A DNA stretch of 28,487 bases, from the IMG/VR virus record IMGVR_UViG_3300010354_000453, positions 1 through 28,487 of that record. One strand, 5' to 3'. Position 1 is the stretch's first letter, and each line of letters begins with the position of its first letter. The stretch is from a virus. The translations under genes were made by a program, and so were the position numbers. Below are positions 10,580 through 18,754 of this stretch, in pieces. Under the pieces are notes generated by a model. The model saw only the letters and a list, made by a program, of their open reading frames with translations. It ran no database searches and had not been told where the DNA came from.

Positions 10580-11208
10580 TATTTAGGAATATTTGTAATA
10601 CCAGGCTCTGCTGGACGAGTAGTTTTTCTAAACAGATCCTGAGTTACCATCTGAATAATATCGTGCTTCAAGTTCTCATCCACTGGATAGTGGTCAGTAT
10701 CTTTATTGAAATTTGGAATGGTGGTAGGATTGTTGAACATTGCACGAACCATAATATGCTCTAATTTAGAGTTATTGTAGAACTGCAACACCAATCTATT
10801 TTGATCCAAATGTTTGAAATCCCACAAGATATCTTTCTTTTTCGAAAAGATTGAGTGTCGAGTAAGGGTTGTAAAGCCTTTGCGAATCCTTACGAATGGC
10901 TTCAGACCATTGGCATGACCAACGTATACAAAGCCATCATTCATACCATCTGTGCTAATTACGTTAGGACACTCAAAAGTAACATACTCGCAATTCTTAT
11001 CCCTGTCTCCAAAACTAACATCAAGTGTTTGTACCCAAGCATCGTTAATAAACTTGCCAAACTTCTTTAAATATGCAGATATAAGATGCGCTCTAGCAGC
11101 ATGAATTTTAACCTCAATATATTCATCGTCAAAACGAGTCTCATTGTAGGTCATACCGCTGAGCAAATCACTTTTTATTTCATCTACTATTTCGCCTAGG
11201 TAAATCAT
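10579..11208 (-). CDS. Head-tail ring / adaptor-like protein (209 aa)
   Basis: No enzyme motifs are visible. Residues 1-50 are helical (EIVDEIKSDLLSGMT; DDEYIEVKIHAARAHLISAY), followed by a beta-rich centre and a helical C-terminus ending in PAEPGITNIPK. The gene overlaps its upstream neighbour by 4 nt (ATGA) and its downstream neighbour by 1 nt. It is one of three consecutive small proteins between the capsid genes and the giant tail protein, which is where crAss-like and P22-like phages encode several ring proteins. The exact ring it forms cannot be told from sequence alone. Confidence 0.65.
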   Translation of the reverse strand: MIYLGEIVDEIKSDLLSGMTYNETRFDDEYIEVKIHAARAHLISAYLKKFGKFINDAWVQTLDVSFGDRDKNCEYVTFECPNVISTDGMNDGFVYVGHANGLKPFVRIRKGFTTLTRHSIFSKKKDILWDFKHLDQNRLVLQFYNNSKLEHIMVRAMFNNPTTIPNFNKDTDHYPVDENLKHDIIQMVTQDLFRKTTRPAEPGITNIPK

Positions 11209-12029
11209 GGATTGTTAATAATATCTTGTGCAGCCGACTGCTTAGCCTGGTAATCACGAATAGACGCTGCAAAAGAAAGAGCGCATTCGTCAATCAAATA
11301 ATAAAGAAACTTTTGAGAATAAAAGTCTGTCAAAAGAGTAGTAGTATTCGCAACGTCAATAGTATGCGGAGGGGTTCGAATATAATCTACTGTGATTGAA
11401 GCAGCATTCGGAGTAAGTTTTAACATCCTGTTCTGACCGGTTCCGTTATTGAGAAACTCGTAACGAGGAGTAACTGCATTAGCTCTGTGGAAAGATCCAC
11501 CTTTACGAGTAGAAGACATCTGCCTAATTTCTCTATCATAGAAATAAACATAGGTTCCAGCAGAGGTAGCAAAGTTACCTAAAGAATCCTTAGCCTGGAA
11601 AATATCTCCATCTACTTTGGTAACAGTAAATGTGGTCACACCAAATCTAACAGTAGACCCTTTTCTCAAAGGATGGTTCACACTTGTCAGAGTATTACCA
11701 CTTGCTGTTACTGTTAAGTTCTGCTCAAATCTTGCTAGCACACGCATCATGTGCATATAGAACGGAATCTCGTTAGCAGGAGGAGTAGGTGTAGTAGCAT
11801 TAGCATTCAAGATGTAAACACCACCAACAGGAGTAAATGTTTTCTCCTTTACTTGAAATCCAACAAGCTCATCGGCCTCAATCTCAAACGAGAGATTGTG
11901 CCAATATCTATCAACAAGGCGAGTCATGGCCTCTTTGATTAAGGCATTGGCTTTGGCATTATCCAAGTAAGCCGTATATACCTTATCTATTTTCTGCTGA
12001 AGATATGACCAAAATTGTGCACCAGTCAT
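11205..12029 (-). CDS. Head-tail ring protein, first of three (274 aa)
   Basis: The N-terminus (residues 1-60) is helical (AQFWSYLQQKIDKVYTAY; ALIKEAMTRLVDRYW). A beta-rich insert holds 'VNHPLRKGSTVRFGVTTFTVTKVDGDIFQ', similar in pattern to a module in the giant tail protein. The C-terminal ~45 residues are helical (DFYSQKFLYYLIDECALSFA). This helix-beta-helix arrangement is typical of portal-proximal adaptor proteins in short-tailed phages. A terminator lies upstream (12066-12085) together with a -7 box (TATCTTTG, 12043-12036), so this gene probably begins a new transcript for the connector and tail set. Confidence 0.65.
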   Translation of the reverse strand: MTGAQFWSYLQQKIDKVYTAYLDNAKANALIKEAMTRLVDRYWHNLSFEIEADELVGFQVKEKTFTPVGGVYILNANATTPTPPANEIPFYMHMMRVLARFEQNLTVTASGNTLTSVNHPLRKGSTVRFGVTTFTVTKVDGDIFQAKDSLGNFATSAGTYVYFYDREIRQMSSTRKGGSFHRANAVTPRYEFLNNGTGQNRMLKLTPNAASITVDYIRTPPHTIDVANTTTLLTDFYSQKFLYYLIDECALSFAASIRDYQAKQSAAQDIINNP

Positions 12030-12035
12030 TTAATT

Positions 12036-12043
12036 CAAAGATA
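12036..12043 (-). promoter_or_regulatory. -7 box upstream of the first ring gene
   Basis: TATCTTTG on the minus strand fits TAnnTTTG and ends 6 nt before the ATG at 12029. No TTTG is found at the right distance for a -33 box. The preceding terminator hairpin occupies that space. Confidence 0.45.
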
Positions 12044-12061
12044 CAAAAAAAACAATAAAGA

Positions 12062-12085
12062 AAAAAGTGGGGTTTTATCCCCACC
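12062..12085 (-). terminator. Rho-independent terminator after the 282-aa gene
   Basis: On the minus strand GTGGGG (12084-12079), a 6-nt loop and CCCCAC (12072-12067) form a perfect 6-bp G/C stem followed by a run of T. The A-rich other side may let it also work in the opposite direction. Confidence 0.75.
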
Positions 12086-12108
12086 TTTTAAATTACAAAA
12101 TAATCAGA

Positions 12109-12957
12109 TTAGTTACTTGCTTTTGGAACTTTTTTCTTCTCGTTGGCAGTTATAGCCGGAATCAAGTTTTCCAATTCCTTGGGAATCTCTAACTCTCCAA
12201 CTGTTTCCATCTGAGCCAATTCGTCTTTTTCAACACGATCAACTTCGGGTTTGATATAGTTTTCAAACAATTCGTTGTCAGCAAGGATGGCAGAGATAAC
12301 AGCATCAACAGAAGTACCAAGGTTTCGGCCTCCGACTTTGTATATTACGCCTTCCTGTTTAACAATACCGAGTCGTACAGCTTTGTTTGCGTAGATAGTA
12401 GCGATACGCTCAGCACCACGAACTTGATTGAAAACAAATACGCTATCTCTTTTTGCGATACCTATACCATTTAAGGTAAGACCTATCAGATGAAGATATA
12501 CTTCTTTAGGACTCATGCTACGAGGATCTGAGCCCAAAGCAAAAGTCAAATCCCTTCTCTCCCTGTCGGTCATTATTGACATGATATGCACGGCCTTTAG
12601 TTTAGACATAAGTGCCTCATGTTCAACACGAACTTTTTCTTCTTTAATTTCAAATACAAATTGTTCTGCTACAAAGTTTGGATTATCATATCCTTCAGTT
12701 TTAATCAGAGGATGGTTTTTCCAAAATTCAATAACAGCAGCATCCTGGAAATCACTTTCGTCAAAATTAAAGGTAAGAGGATAACCACTTTCAAAGGTGT
12801 GTTGAAAAACACGATCCTTCTCTTCAAGGGCTGTTACAACTTTTTTACCATTTGACAAAAGAAACTTTTCTTTGTCTGTCTTTCTGTCACGATACGAACC
12901 TACGATGGTAATACTACCACGAGTACGCTGTGGAATGATGTGGGCTTTTATTCTCAT
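12109..12957 (-). CDS. Virion-region protein of unknown function (282 aa)
   Basis: I do not recognise the family. The N-terminal ~85 residues are beta-rich and basic (start MRIKAHIIPQRTRGSITIVG). Residues ~110-230 look helical and may hold a winged-helix-like part (AERIATIYANKAVRLGIVKQ then a GVIYKVGG hairpin). The last ~40 residues are acidic, then Lys-rich. It is bracketed by terminators on both sides and has its own strong promoter (12970-13001), so it is transcribed as a single-gene unit between capsid and connector genes. This suggests a separately dosed product, such as an accessory head protein or a DNA-binding late factor. Both ideas are inference. Confidence 0.85.
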   Translation of the reverse strand: MRIKAHIIPQRTRGSITIVGSYRDRKTDKEKFLLSNGKKVVTALEEKDRVFQHTFESGYPLTFNFDESDFQDAAVIEFWKNHPLIKTEGYDNPNFVAEQFVFEIKEEKVRVEHEALMSKLKAVHIMSIMTDRERRDLTFALGSDPRSMSPKEVYLHLIGLTLNGIGIAKRDSVFVFNQVRGAERIATIYANKAVRLGIVKQEGVIYKVGGRNLGTSVDAVISAILADNELFENYIKPEVDRVEKDELAQMETVGELEIPKELENLIPAITANEKKKVPKASN

Positions 12958-12969
12958 AATATCTTTTTA

Positions 12970-13001
12970 CAAATATAAATTATTTTATTGAGTAAAACAA
13001 A
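12970..13001 (-). promoter_or_regulatory. Strong Bacteroidetes-type promoter for the 282-aa gene
   Basis: On the minus strand TTTG (13001-12998), a 20-nt spacer and TATATTTG (12977-12970) match the -33/-7 consensus fully. The ATG at 12957 is 12 nt beyond the box. Confidence 0.7.
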
Positions 13002-13005
13002 AAAA

Positions 13006-13031
13006 AGAGGGAGATTTTTGTTTCCCCCTCT
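13006..13031 (-). terminator. Terminator after the capsid accessory gene
   Basis: On the minus strand AGAGGGGG (13031-13024), a 10-nt loop and CTCCCTCT (13013-13006) form an 8-position stem with one mismatch, followed by eight T. Confidence 0.75.
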
Positions 13032-13050
13032 CTTTTTAAGAAATGATTAA

Positions 13051-13818
13051 TTACTTAACCAGCAGAGCTGACAAGCCAGTAATCAAGTTGGCATTGTTAC
13101 CACCGTCTACGATGTAGATGATGCTCTTCTCAGTATCTCCAGTTCCGCTTCCTACAGCTTCAGTTCCGCTGTAAGTTTCGAAAATCAGAGCACTGTAGTT
13201 GGTTCCAGCAACAGGCAGACCAGTGGTTGCGTTGAAGTTACCAGAAGCAAGCAGCTGAGCACCAGTAGCACCAATCTGGGGTGAACCAGCGGTAGTTACA
13301 GAAGCACTCAGGTTAGCACCTACGCCCAAAGCGAAGATAGGGAATCCAGCTTTAGCAGTAACGGTCAGGGTTTCAGTACCAGCACCACCGGTTTGAGTGG
13401 CAACTACACGAGTGCTCCAGAAAGGATGAGCATTGATAGCAGCTACGAAAGCGTTAACAATAGCCAAACGAGTAGCAGTAGCAGTAGAAGTGTACTGGAA
13501 TACAGCCTGGATTTCCTGAGGCAGGTTGTTATCGAAAGCCTGTCCTTTTTCTGCGCTCAATACGATACGATAATCAGTATTGTTAGCAGCGGTAGGAGTA
13601 ACAACAACAACACGCAGAACTTCAGCAGCATAAGCACGGTAAGTACCATTTTTAACACCGAGCAGGTAGATAGGGAAGTTTCTCAGAGCAGCAGGGGTAA
13701 TAGCAAGAGTATTAGCACCGCTAAAGTTCAGATAACCACCTTTGTTTACAGCGTCAGTGGTAGCAGTAGCACCAGCAGCAACTGAAGGGAAACAGTAATA
13801 TTCAAAAGTTTGTGACAT
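13051..13818 (-). CDS. Capsid accessory / decoration-type protein (255 aa)
   Basis: The protein is rich in Ala, Thr, Gly and Val and low in charge, with a beta-rich pattern (TDYRIVLSAEKG; GTETLTVTAKAG) typical of capsid-exposed proteins. It has no signal peptide. It lies 21 nt downstream of the major capsid gene with a strong Shine-Dalgarno sequence (AAGGAG) 9 nt before its ATG, unusual in this window. It is followed by a terminator, so the capsid gene and this one form the end of a transcript. Codon choice matches the capsid gene and differs from the tail genes (see findings), which suggests high expression. Decoration or vertex protein is the best guess; a tail tube role is less likely in a short-tailed phage. 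Confidence 0.75.
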   Translation of the reverse strand: MSQTFEYYCFPSVAAGATATTDAVNKGGYLNFSGANTLAITPAALRNFPIYLLGVKNGTYRAYAAEVLRVVVVTPTAANNTDYRIVLSAEKGQAFDNNLPQEIQAVFQYTSTATATRLAIVNAFVAAINAHPFWSTRVVATQTGGAGTETLTVTAKAGFPIFALGVGANLSASVTTAGSPQIGATGAQLLASGNFNATTGLPVAGTNYSALIFETYSGTEAVGSGTGDTEKSIIYIVDGGNNANLITGLSALLVK

Positions 13819-13839
13819 GATTTATTTCTCCTTATTAAA

Positions 13840-15186
13840 TTAGATAGCGAATTCAATCAGACCCATTCTGTCTGCAACACAATAAAGACCACAATCAGAA
13901 AGAATGTGGAAGTCAACACCGTCAACATCGCTAGTACCCAGAGATACCATCTGTCCACCGCTCAGAGCAGCTTTAATAGTGCTAGGATCACTGCTTTCCA
14001 GACCAATCATACCAGGAACGTAGTTAGCGATAAGCTCGTCATTGTTGAAGTGGTATTTCTGAAGGGCAGCGATAGTTCCAGAACCATCAGCAGCAGGGAT
14101 AGGAGTCATGTCGATGAAGTAGATAGAGTTGCTCATCTTAGGTTTGCCGTTGATAGCAGAAAGTTCACCACGGAACATTTCGTCATCCAGCAGAGCCCAA
14201 CGAACGAATTCAATCTCGATGCCAGCGTAAGCATACTTCATTACATTCAGACCAGTAACTGAAGTTCCACCGAAAGTGTTGGTGTTGCCAGCAAATTTGA
14301 TGTAGTCACCGAGAATGGTTTGAAGGCGAGCAAGAGCAGCAGAACCCATAAGAGCTACGAGTTTACGTCCACCTTCAGCAGATACACGAACCATCTGCTC
14401 CAGGAAGTCGTTGAACACGCTCTGAGTCAGTTCAGCAGTCAGAGACAGGTAAGAACCACCATTGTTAATGATAGACCAACGCAGACCACCAGTAGTGTAG
14501 TATTCACCCTGAGGACCAACTTTGATAGCACGCTCAGAGAAGGCATATTTGTATTCCAACTGCTTAGCGAAAGCTTTCAAGGTCAAATCATCATAGCTTC
14601 TCCACCAGAAATCGCCATTCCACTTCACGAATGAAGCGATACGATCTCTACGGCTTTGGTGGCTGCTTTCACGAGTTACAGCAGTCAGAGCAAAGTCGGT
14701 GTCAGGAGTGTAGTTCAGAGTGCTCTTACCTACGCTAGAACGGTTAGCAGAAGCGTCAAAGAAACGCTTAGCATTCTGTCCGGCAAGGAAGTGAGTACCA
14801 GCTACAAAAGAAGATACGCTGTGAGGAGCAACAACGATAGAACCCAAAGAAAGGTCTACGTTAGTTACGATACCTTGTACCATGTTACCGTCAGCAACGA
14901 TGTCACCGATACGGAATTTGGTAGCGTCTACAACAGGTACGTTCAAAGCACCGCTACCTACAGCAGTACCATTAGCAACGATTTTAGAAAAAACACCCAG
15001 GTTACCAAGTGAGCTGATTTCTACTTTAGCTTGAGGAGTAGAAATAGAAGACGCAAGTTTAGAGGTAAGCTGAGTCAATACGTTATACCCATAGTCCTGG
15101 GCATAAACCATCGCCATCTTGTTAGGCAATGACAGGCCTTTGAGCAGAAGTGACTGACTCAATGGCAGGTTAGTAATAGTTGACAT
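13840..15186 (-). CDS. Major capsid protein, HK97-type
   Basis: At 448 residues this lies directly after the portal and candidate scaffold genes, the standard place for the major capsid protein. An N-terminal helical arm (residues 1-50) and a beta insertion rich in Gly/Val (about 75-130) precede the core. A segment with SHQSRRDRIASFVKWNGDFWW (about 180-200) comes before a P-domain-like long helix region (about 250-300). The C-terminal part is an A-domain-like beta region ending ADRMGLIEFAI. Length is near that of crAss-like capsid proteins (about 450-500 as I recall). Codons are strongly biased, as expected for the most abundant virion protein. Confidence 0.82.
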   Translation of the reverse strand: MSTITNLPLSQSLLLKGLSLPNKMAMVYAQDYGYNVLTQLTSKLASSISTPQAKVEISSLGNLGVFSKIVANGTAVGSGALNVPVVDATKFRIGDIVADGNMVQGIVTNVDLSLGSIVVAPHSVSSFVAGTHFLAGQNAKRFFDASANRSSVGKSTLNYTPDTDFALTAVTRESSHQSRRDRIASFVKWNGDFWWRSYDDLTLKAFAKQLEYKYAFSERAIKVGPQGEYYTTGGLRWSIINNGGSYLSLTAELTQSVFNDFLEQMVRVSAEGGRKLVALMGSAALARLQTILGDYIKFAGNTNTFGGTSVTGLNVMKYAYAGIEIEFVRWALLDDEMFRGELSAINGKPKMSNSIYFIDMTPIPAADGSGTIAALQKYHFNNDELIANYVPGMIGLESSDPSTIKAALSGGQMVSLGTSDVDGVDFHILSDCGLYCVADRMGLIEFAI

Positions 15187-15215
15187 TTAGATTTAAAAAT
15201 TTTTTTGTTTTCCAA

Positions 15216-16166
15216 TTAACTCTGGAACAAAGTGTTAAAGGCTTCTTGTGCAGCCTCAAGTCCCGAACCAACAGAGCGACCATTGCCAGTCATGTTTTTG
15301 CTAGGATTGGTAACTTCTTTGATAATCTGTTCCCGACCTTCATTCTTGGCTTTGGTGATATTGGCTTTCATAAGATCCTTTCCATATTTGAGCCAAAGCC
15401 CAATGGAATACATCTTTTCAATGTCGAATGAGCCGTCTGGCCTTTGCAGGGTAAATTCTTTGTCGATAAAGTTTTTCAAATCCTTGGACATTTCGTCTGT
15501 GATTTTCATACCGTATAACTCTTGACCTACCACTTGCTGAGAAAACGACTCAAGTTCAGCATTGTATGTTTTAGCAACAGCCTCTTCATATTCAGCTCTC
15601 TGCGCATTAGAACTAGTCAACTGTTTCAGTTTCTCTTCGTTCTTAGTTGCATATTGCTGTTTAAATGATTCAGCCCATTGTTTCTTTTGGAATATAGACG
15701 CATTATCGAACTCATAAATTGCCTGCTCTAATTCATCTCCTTCAAGGCCCATGAATTCTTTAATGCCGTTCTTTACAAATTGCTCATCGCTCCAATTGCT
15801 TGTATCTTCTACTTTGTATTCACTAATAAAGTCTTTAAGCGTTTTACCTGACTTTTTGTACTCCATAAGAAGTTTCAAATCATCATCAAGTTCAATCTGA
15901 GGCTCAGTCGGAACTTCTTTTTTGGACTCAGATGTAGTAACAGGAGCAGGTTCATCTTTTTCCCACCATTGTTTTTCATCGGCAGGTGTTTCGGATGTTT
16001 CTGCTTTAGGAGCTTCTGCCACAGGAGCTTCTGCAACTGGTGCTACAGGTTCTGCTACCTGGGTAGTTTGTGGTTCTGCTGAAGCAGGTTCCACCGGAGT
16101 TTTCTCCGCAGGAGGATTCTGATTTCTTAACTCATCAGCAATCTCACTTAAATAGTTTTCACTCAT
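15216..16166 (-). CDS. Candidate scaffold / capsid assembly protein (316 aa)
   Basis: It lies between portal and major capsid genes, where tailed phages encode scaffolds. Residues ~15-80 are a low-complexity Pro/Ala/Glu tract with imperfect VAEAP repeats. Residues ~95-280 are acidic, charged and strongly helical (for example DDDLKLLMEYKKSGKTLKDF). The C-terminus (GLEAAQEAFNTLFQS) resembles short capsid-binding tails of scaffolds. Disorder, helical core, acidic charge and position all agree, but no family match is claimed. It has its own promoter (16174-16205). An internal head protein is the alternative. Confidence 0.72.
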   Translation of the reverse strand: MSENYLSEIADELRNQNPPAEKTPVEPASAEPQTTQVAEPVAPVAEAPVAEAPKAETSETPADEKQWWEKDEPAPVTTSESKKEVPTEPQIELDDDLKLLMEYKKSGKTLKDFISEYKVEDTSNWSDEQFVKNGIKEFMGLEGDELEQAIYEFDNASIFQKKQWAESFKQQYATKNEEKLKQLTSSNAQRAEYEEAVAKTYNAELESFSQQVVGQELYGMKITDEMSKDLKNFIDKEFTLQRPDGSFDIEKMYSIGLWLKYGKDLMKANITKAKNEGREQIIKEVTNPSKNMTGNGRSVGSGLEAAQEAFNTLFQS

Positions 16167-16173
16167 ATGTTTT

Positions 16174-16205
16174 CAAATTTAGCGATTTATATACAAATTT
16201 ACAAA
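16174..16205 (-). promoter_or_regulatory. Bacteroidetes-type promoter for the scaffold/capsid genes
   Basis: On the minus strand TTTG (16205-16202), 20 nt and TAAATTTG (16181-16174) match the consensus. The ATG at 16166 starts 8 nt after the box, predicting a very short leader. A second TAAATTTG (16201-16194) overlaps it without a matching -33 box. Confidence 0.65.
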
Positions 16206-16211
16206 TATTTT

Positions 16212-18467
16212 TTATTGAACAGGCATTTCACCACCCATACCACCTTGCATCATAGCATTTTGCATTTCTGCCTGTTGCATTTCTTGTTCTGTAAGCATAC
16301 CATCTTCAGGACTTTCTCCTTCTTCTATAGCAGATTTAAATGCTTGTTCTGCCATTTTTCCTTGAATTCCAAGTTCGGTACGATAGTTAGCACCATCTTC
16401 TTTCATTCCTGCAATAGCCTGTTCTTGAGCCATTTGCTGTTCCATTTGAGCTTGTTGCATCATCTGCATCATAGCTTGTTGTTTTTCAGCATCACGCTTT
16501 TTCTTGCTCATTGAGTATTTAAGATCTCCAAGCAATTCTGTGTAACTGCGTGCCTGCTCTATTTTGATATAATCGGTCATATCAATTAGACCATTCTGCA
16601 TAGCAGCTTGAGCAAGTGACAGAAGTCTCTCTCTAGCCTGGTCATCCATAAAGTCTTTGACCTTGATATAAACGCCAAGTTCTTCCATTTGGAAATCTTT
16701 GGTAATTTTCAACCACTCTTTACCACGAGTACCTATTACCGGAATTTCTTGTTCGGACTCAGACATTAAAGAAACTTTATACTGATTCAAAGCAAAGGCC
16801 AATTCCTTCTGGAAGAACTCAATAAATCCTTGATACAGATATGAAGTACCCAAGTTAGACTGAGCAATAGTTCCTGCCTGTGTTTTAGCACCAACATAAC
16901 CAGCTTGTTGACCAAGAGCAACTTTTGGAATGTTAACTATCTCTTCCATCAGTCTTTCTTCCTCTCTACGCAAGTTTACTAATTGTTGCACGTTCGGGTC
17001 GAGAGTCATATCTACAACTTCAACAAGTCGTGCTTCCTGTCCGCTTACATAATCTTCTCCTGTAGCACTACCATCTGTAATGTGAATACCCATGCGCTCG
17101 AAATCGCTGATTACATCCTTAGGAGTTGCAGTACCGAGTTTCTGTCGGTTAATCAGATATACCTTACCTTTTGCCCTGTTGAGCATTTTGGTCATTTCAT
17201 TGGTAAGATAATCAATTCTATCCTGGTGCTGATGCAAACGAGCAACTATTGATCTGTTCTCGCCCATCACCATATTTGGAATAAATACTTTCAAAGGCAA
17301 TTCAACGTCTCCGGGGTTATCGTGTTTACGAACCTGGTTAGTTACTTCCTCCCATTCAACAACATACTTATTTCCAATCAGAGTTCCTTTGTAAACGGTC
17401 TTGGTCCAATATTTGGATTTGCGTCCATTGCGAATCTTAGAGATGTGTACGTTTCCAAATTTGTCTTTGGACTCCTCGTATCCTAAATCTTTCATACCAA
17501 TCCAATAGCCGGTTACACAGGCTAAGGTTGGCAAGTTATTATAATTGAACGCCCAGTTGGTAGCATAAGGATGAGTTGTGAGGTCAAGCAATTGATACAA
17601 ATTGTTCATTGTAATATTCTTGATTTCCTCCTGCTCTTCGGGACTCAGCCATTGCTGATATCTCTCCATTACGTCAGTAGTATTCAGCCAATCTACTTTA
17701 CCTACGAATCGGGCTTCCTGATTGAAATCATCGTCCTTAGCCCTGTCAACAATTAGATTGTGAGGGAGAACTACGTCAAAGTATTGTTTTCCGTTTTCAA
17801 TTCTATTCTCGATACCAACAAGACCGCCAAGTAGTGTGTAAAGAAAAGCTTGTTTTAACTTGTTCTTATAATCATTACGATTGAGGATATCTTCACACAT
17901 ACGGATAGCAAGTAATTCTGAGTACTGACGATAATCATACTCCATGTAACGATATACGTCCTCAGGTATCTCCATCTGTTGAGTTGCATTACCCAAAGGT
18001 TGGTAATCAAATCCAAACTCGGAAAAAGTTTTAAATATCTCCGGGGCTTCAAACATAAGAAGTGCTCTTTCAAGCAACTTGGTTCTTTTGTTAACAGCAC
18101 TCTTGCTCTGAGCCCGAACGGTTGGCTCTATGTTCTCAATCATCTTGATGGCATTACCCACCATGAAATCAACTAAAGAAGTAATTTTTTGACCATTCAC
18201 CCATACAGTTGGAAGATCACAGTTATTCTGATCCTGGGTTGTGTAGTAATAATCTTTATTCCATTGTCTCCCAAGGTAGTAAGTGTACATTCGTACTATC
18301 TCATCAACTGGGTTGGCTAAATCTCTTTTTTGTAAAACTCTTGAAATCCTATCATTTCTTTTGTTGAAATGACTCATGATAAATTGGAGATTCTCCTTGT
18401 ACCAAATTTTAGTTTTCTCACTTTCTGGCAAAAACTGTTTTGGTTGATTGGTAATTGTAAACGCCAT
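16212..18467 (-). CDS. Portal protein
   Basis: A 751-residue protein with the features of a large podoviral/crAss-like portal. It has an N-terminal mixed region (residues 1-110, with a YYLGRQWNKDYY-like stretch) and an alpha/beta wing (110-400). A long helical stem/crown region follows (430-640; NLRREEERLMEEIVNIPKVA about 510-530). The C-terminal tail (~residues 650-751) is Gln/Met/Glu-rich. The portal forms the dodecameric DNA gate at one capsid vertex and docks both terminase and the ring proteins. Here it is the first gene of the virion block, followed by candidate scaffold and capsid genes. No terminase gene lies upstream, where many crAss-like genomes have it; RusA is there instead. Confidence 0.82.
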   Translation of the reverse strand: MAFTITNQPKQFLPESEKTKIWYKENLQFIMSHFNKRNDRISRVLQKRDLANPVDEIVRMYTYYLGRQWNKDYYYTTQDQNNCDLPTVWVNGQKITSLVDFMVGNAIKMIENIEPTVRAQSKSAVNKRTKLLERALLMFEAPEIFKTFSEFGFDYQPLGNATQQMEIPEDVYRYMEYDYRQYSELLAIRMCEDILNRNDYKNKLKQAFLYTLLGGLVGIENRIENGKQYFDVVLPHNLIVDRAKDDDFNQEARFVGKVDWLNTTDVMERYQQWLSPEEQEEIKNITMNNLYQLLDLTTHPYATNWAFNYNNLPTLACVTGYWIGMKDLGYEESKDKFGNVHISKIRNGRKSKYWTKTVYKGTLIGNKYVVEWEEVTNQVRKHDNPGDVELPLKVFIPNMVMGENRSIVARLHQHQDRIDYLTNEMTKMLNRAKGKVYLINRQKLGTATPKDVISDFERMGIHITDGSATGEDYVSGQEARLVEVVDMTLDPNVQQLVNLRREEERLMEEIVNIPKVALGQQAGYVGAKTQAGTIAQSNLGTSYLYQGFIEFFQKELAFALNQYKVSLMSESEQEIPVIGTRGKEWLKITKDFQMEELGVYIKVKDFMDDQARERLLSLAQAAMQNGLIDMTDYIKIEQARSYTELLGDLKYSMSKKKRDAEKQQAMMQMMQQAQMEQQMAQEQAIAGMKEDGANYRTELGIQGKMAEQAFKSAIEEGESPEDGMLTEQEMQQAEMQNAMMQGGMGGEMPVQ

Positions 18468-18473
18468 TTATTA

Positions 18474-18481
18474 CAAAATTA
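18474..18481 (-). promoter_or_regulatory. Possible -7 box next to the portal start
   Basis: TAATTTTG on the minus strand fits TAnnTTTG, 6 nt before the ATG at 18467. No correctly spaced -33 TTTG is visible, so it is a weak call. Confidence 0.35.
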
Positions 18482-18498
18482 TGCAAAAAAACTAAAAA

Positions 18499-18518
18499 AA
18501 AGAAATTTGTATTTCTTT
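18499..18518 (-). terminator. A/T hairpin with T tail before the portal gene
   Basis: AAAGAAAT and ATTTCTTT pair perfectly over 8 bp with a 4-nt loop. On the minus strand the hairpin runs into T-rich sequence. An A/T-only stem is a weak terminator. It could separate the RusA transcript from the portal transcript. Confidence 0.35.
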
Positions 18519-18655
18519 AATGTATTTATTCTTTGCTTTAGTGAATGCTTATGCAACACATATTTCCTTGTGGAGCCTGAGATAAACCATACCCCCCTTT
18601 CCCCCCTTTCCTAAAAAAACGTGTGCTTTTTGAAAATTGGGTCCGGTGGTTAGGT

Positions 18656-18715
18656 CTAGCTCCACAAGTATACTTCCTCGTCTTCGCCAGGCAGTTCCGC
18701 AACAAATACCCCCAT
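18656..18715 (-). CDS. Possible 19-residue leader peptide
   Basis: A short frame from ATG at 18715 to TAG at 18658-18656 reads MGVFVAELPGEDEEVYLWS. It overlaps one arm of the 10-bp inverted repeat and lies in the leader-like gap before the portal gene. Nothing but its sensible amino acid make-up and location supports it; it may be chance. Confidence 0.2.
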   Translation of the reverse strand: MGVFVAELPGEDEEVYLWS

Positions 18716-18754
18716 TACAAATCGGACTGCGGTACAATATTACAACAGAAAAAA

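Larger units (their letters stand above)
18468..18754 (-). other. Structured non-coding gap upstream of the portal gene
   Basis: This 287-nt gap lies between RusA and the portal gene, both on the minus strand. It holds a perfect 10-bp inverted repeat, CTTGTGGAGC (18567-18576) and GCTCCACAAG (18659-18668). It also holds a second imperfect stem (GCAGTCCG / CGGAACTGC on the minus strand, ~18691-18729 region), and two runs of six G separated by AAA (minus strand, about 18590-18606). An A/T-only hairpin (18499-18518) is followed on the minus strand by T runs. A weak -7 box (TAATTTTG, 18481-18474) ends 6 nt before the portal ATG. The region looks like a leader or attenuator for the virion operon; this is inference. 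Confidence 0.5.

Noticed and set aside
18549-18737. 62-codon minus-strand frame before the portal
   Set aside because: It reads through both arms of the inverted repeat and the G6 tracts, with low-complexity Arg/Gly content.
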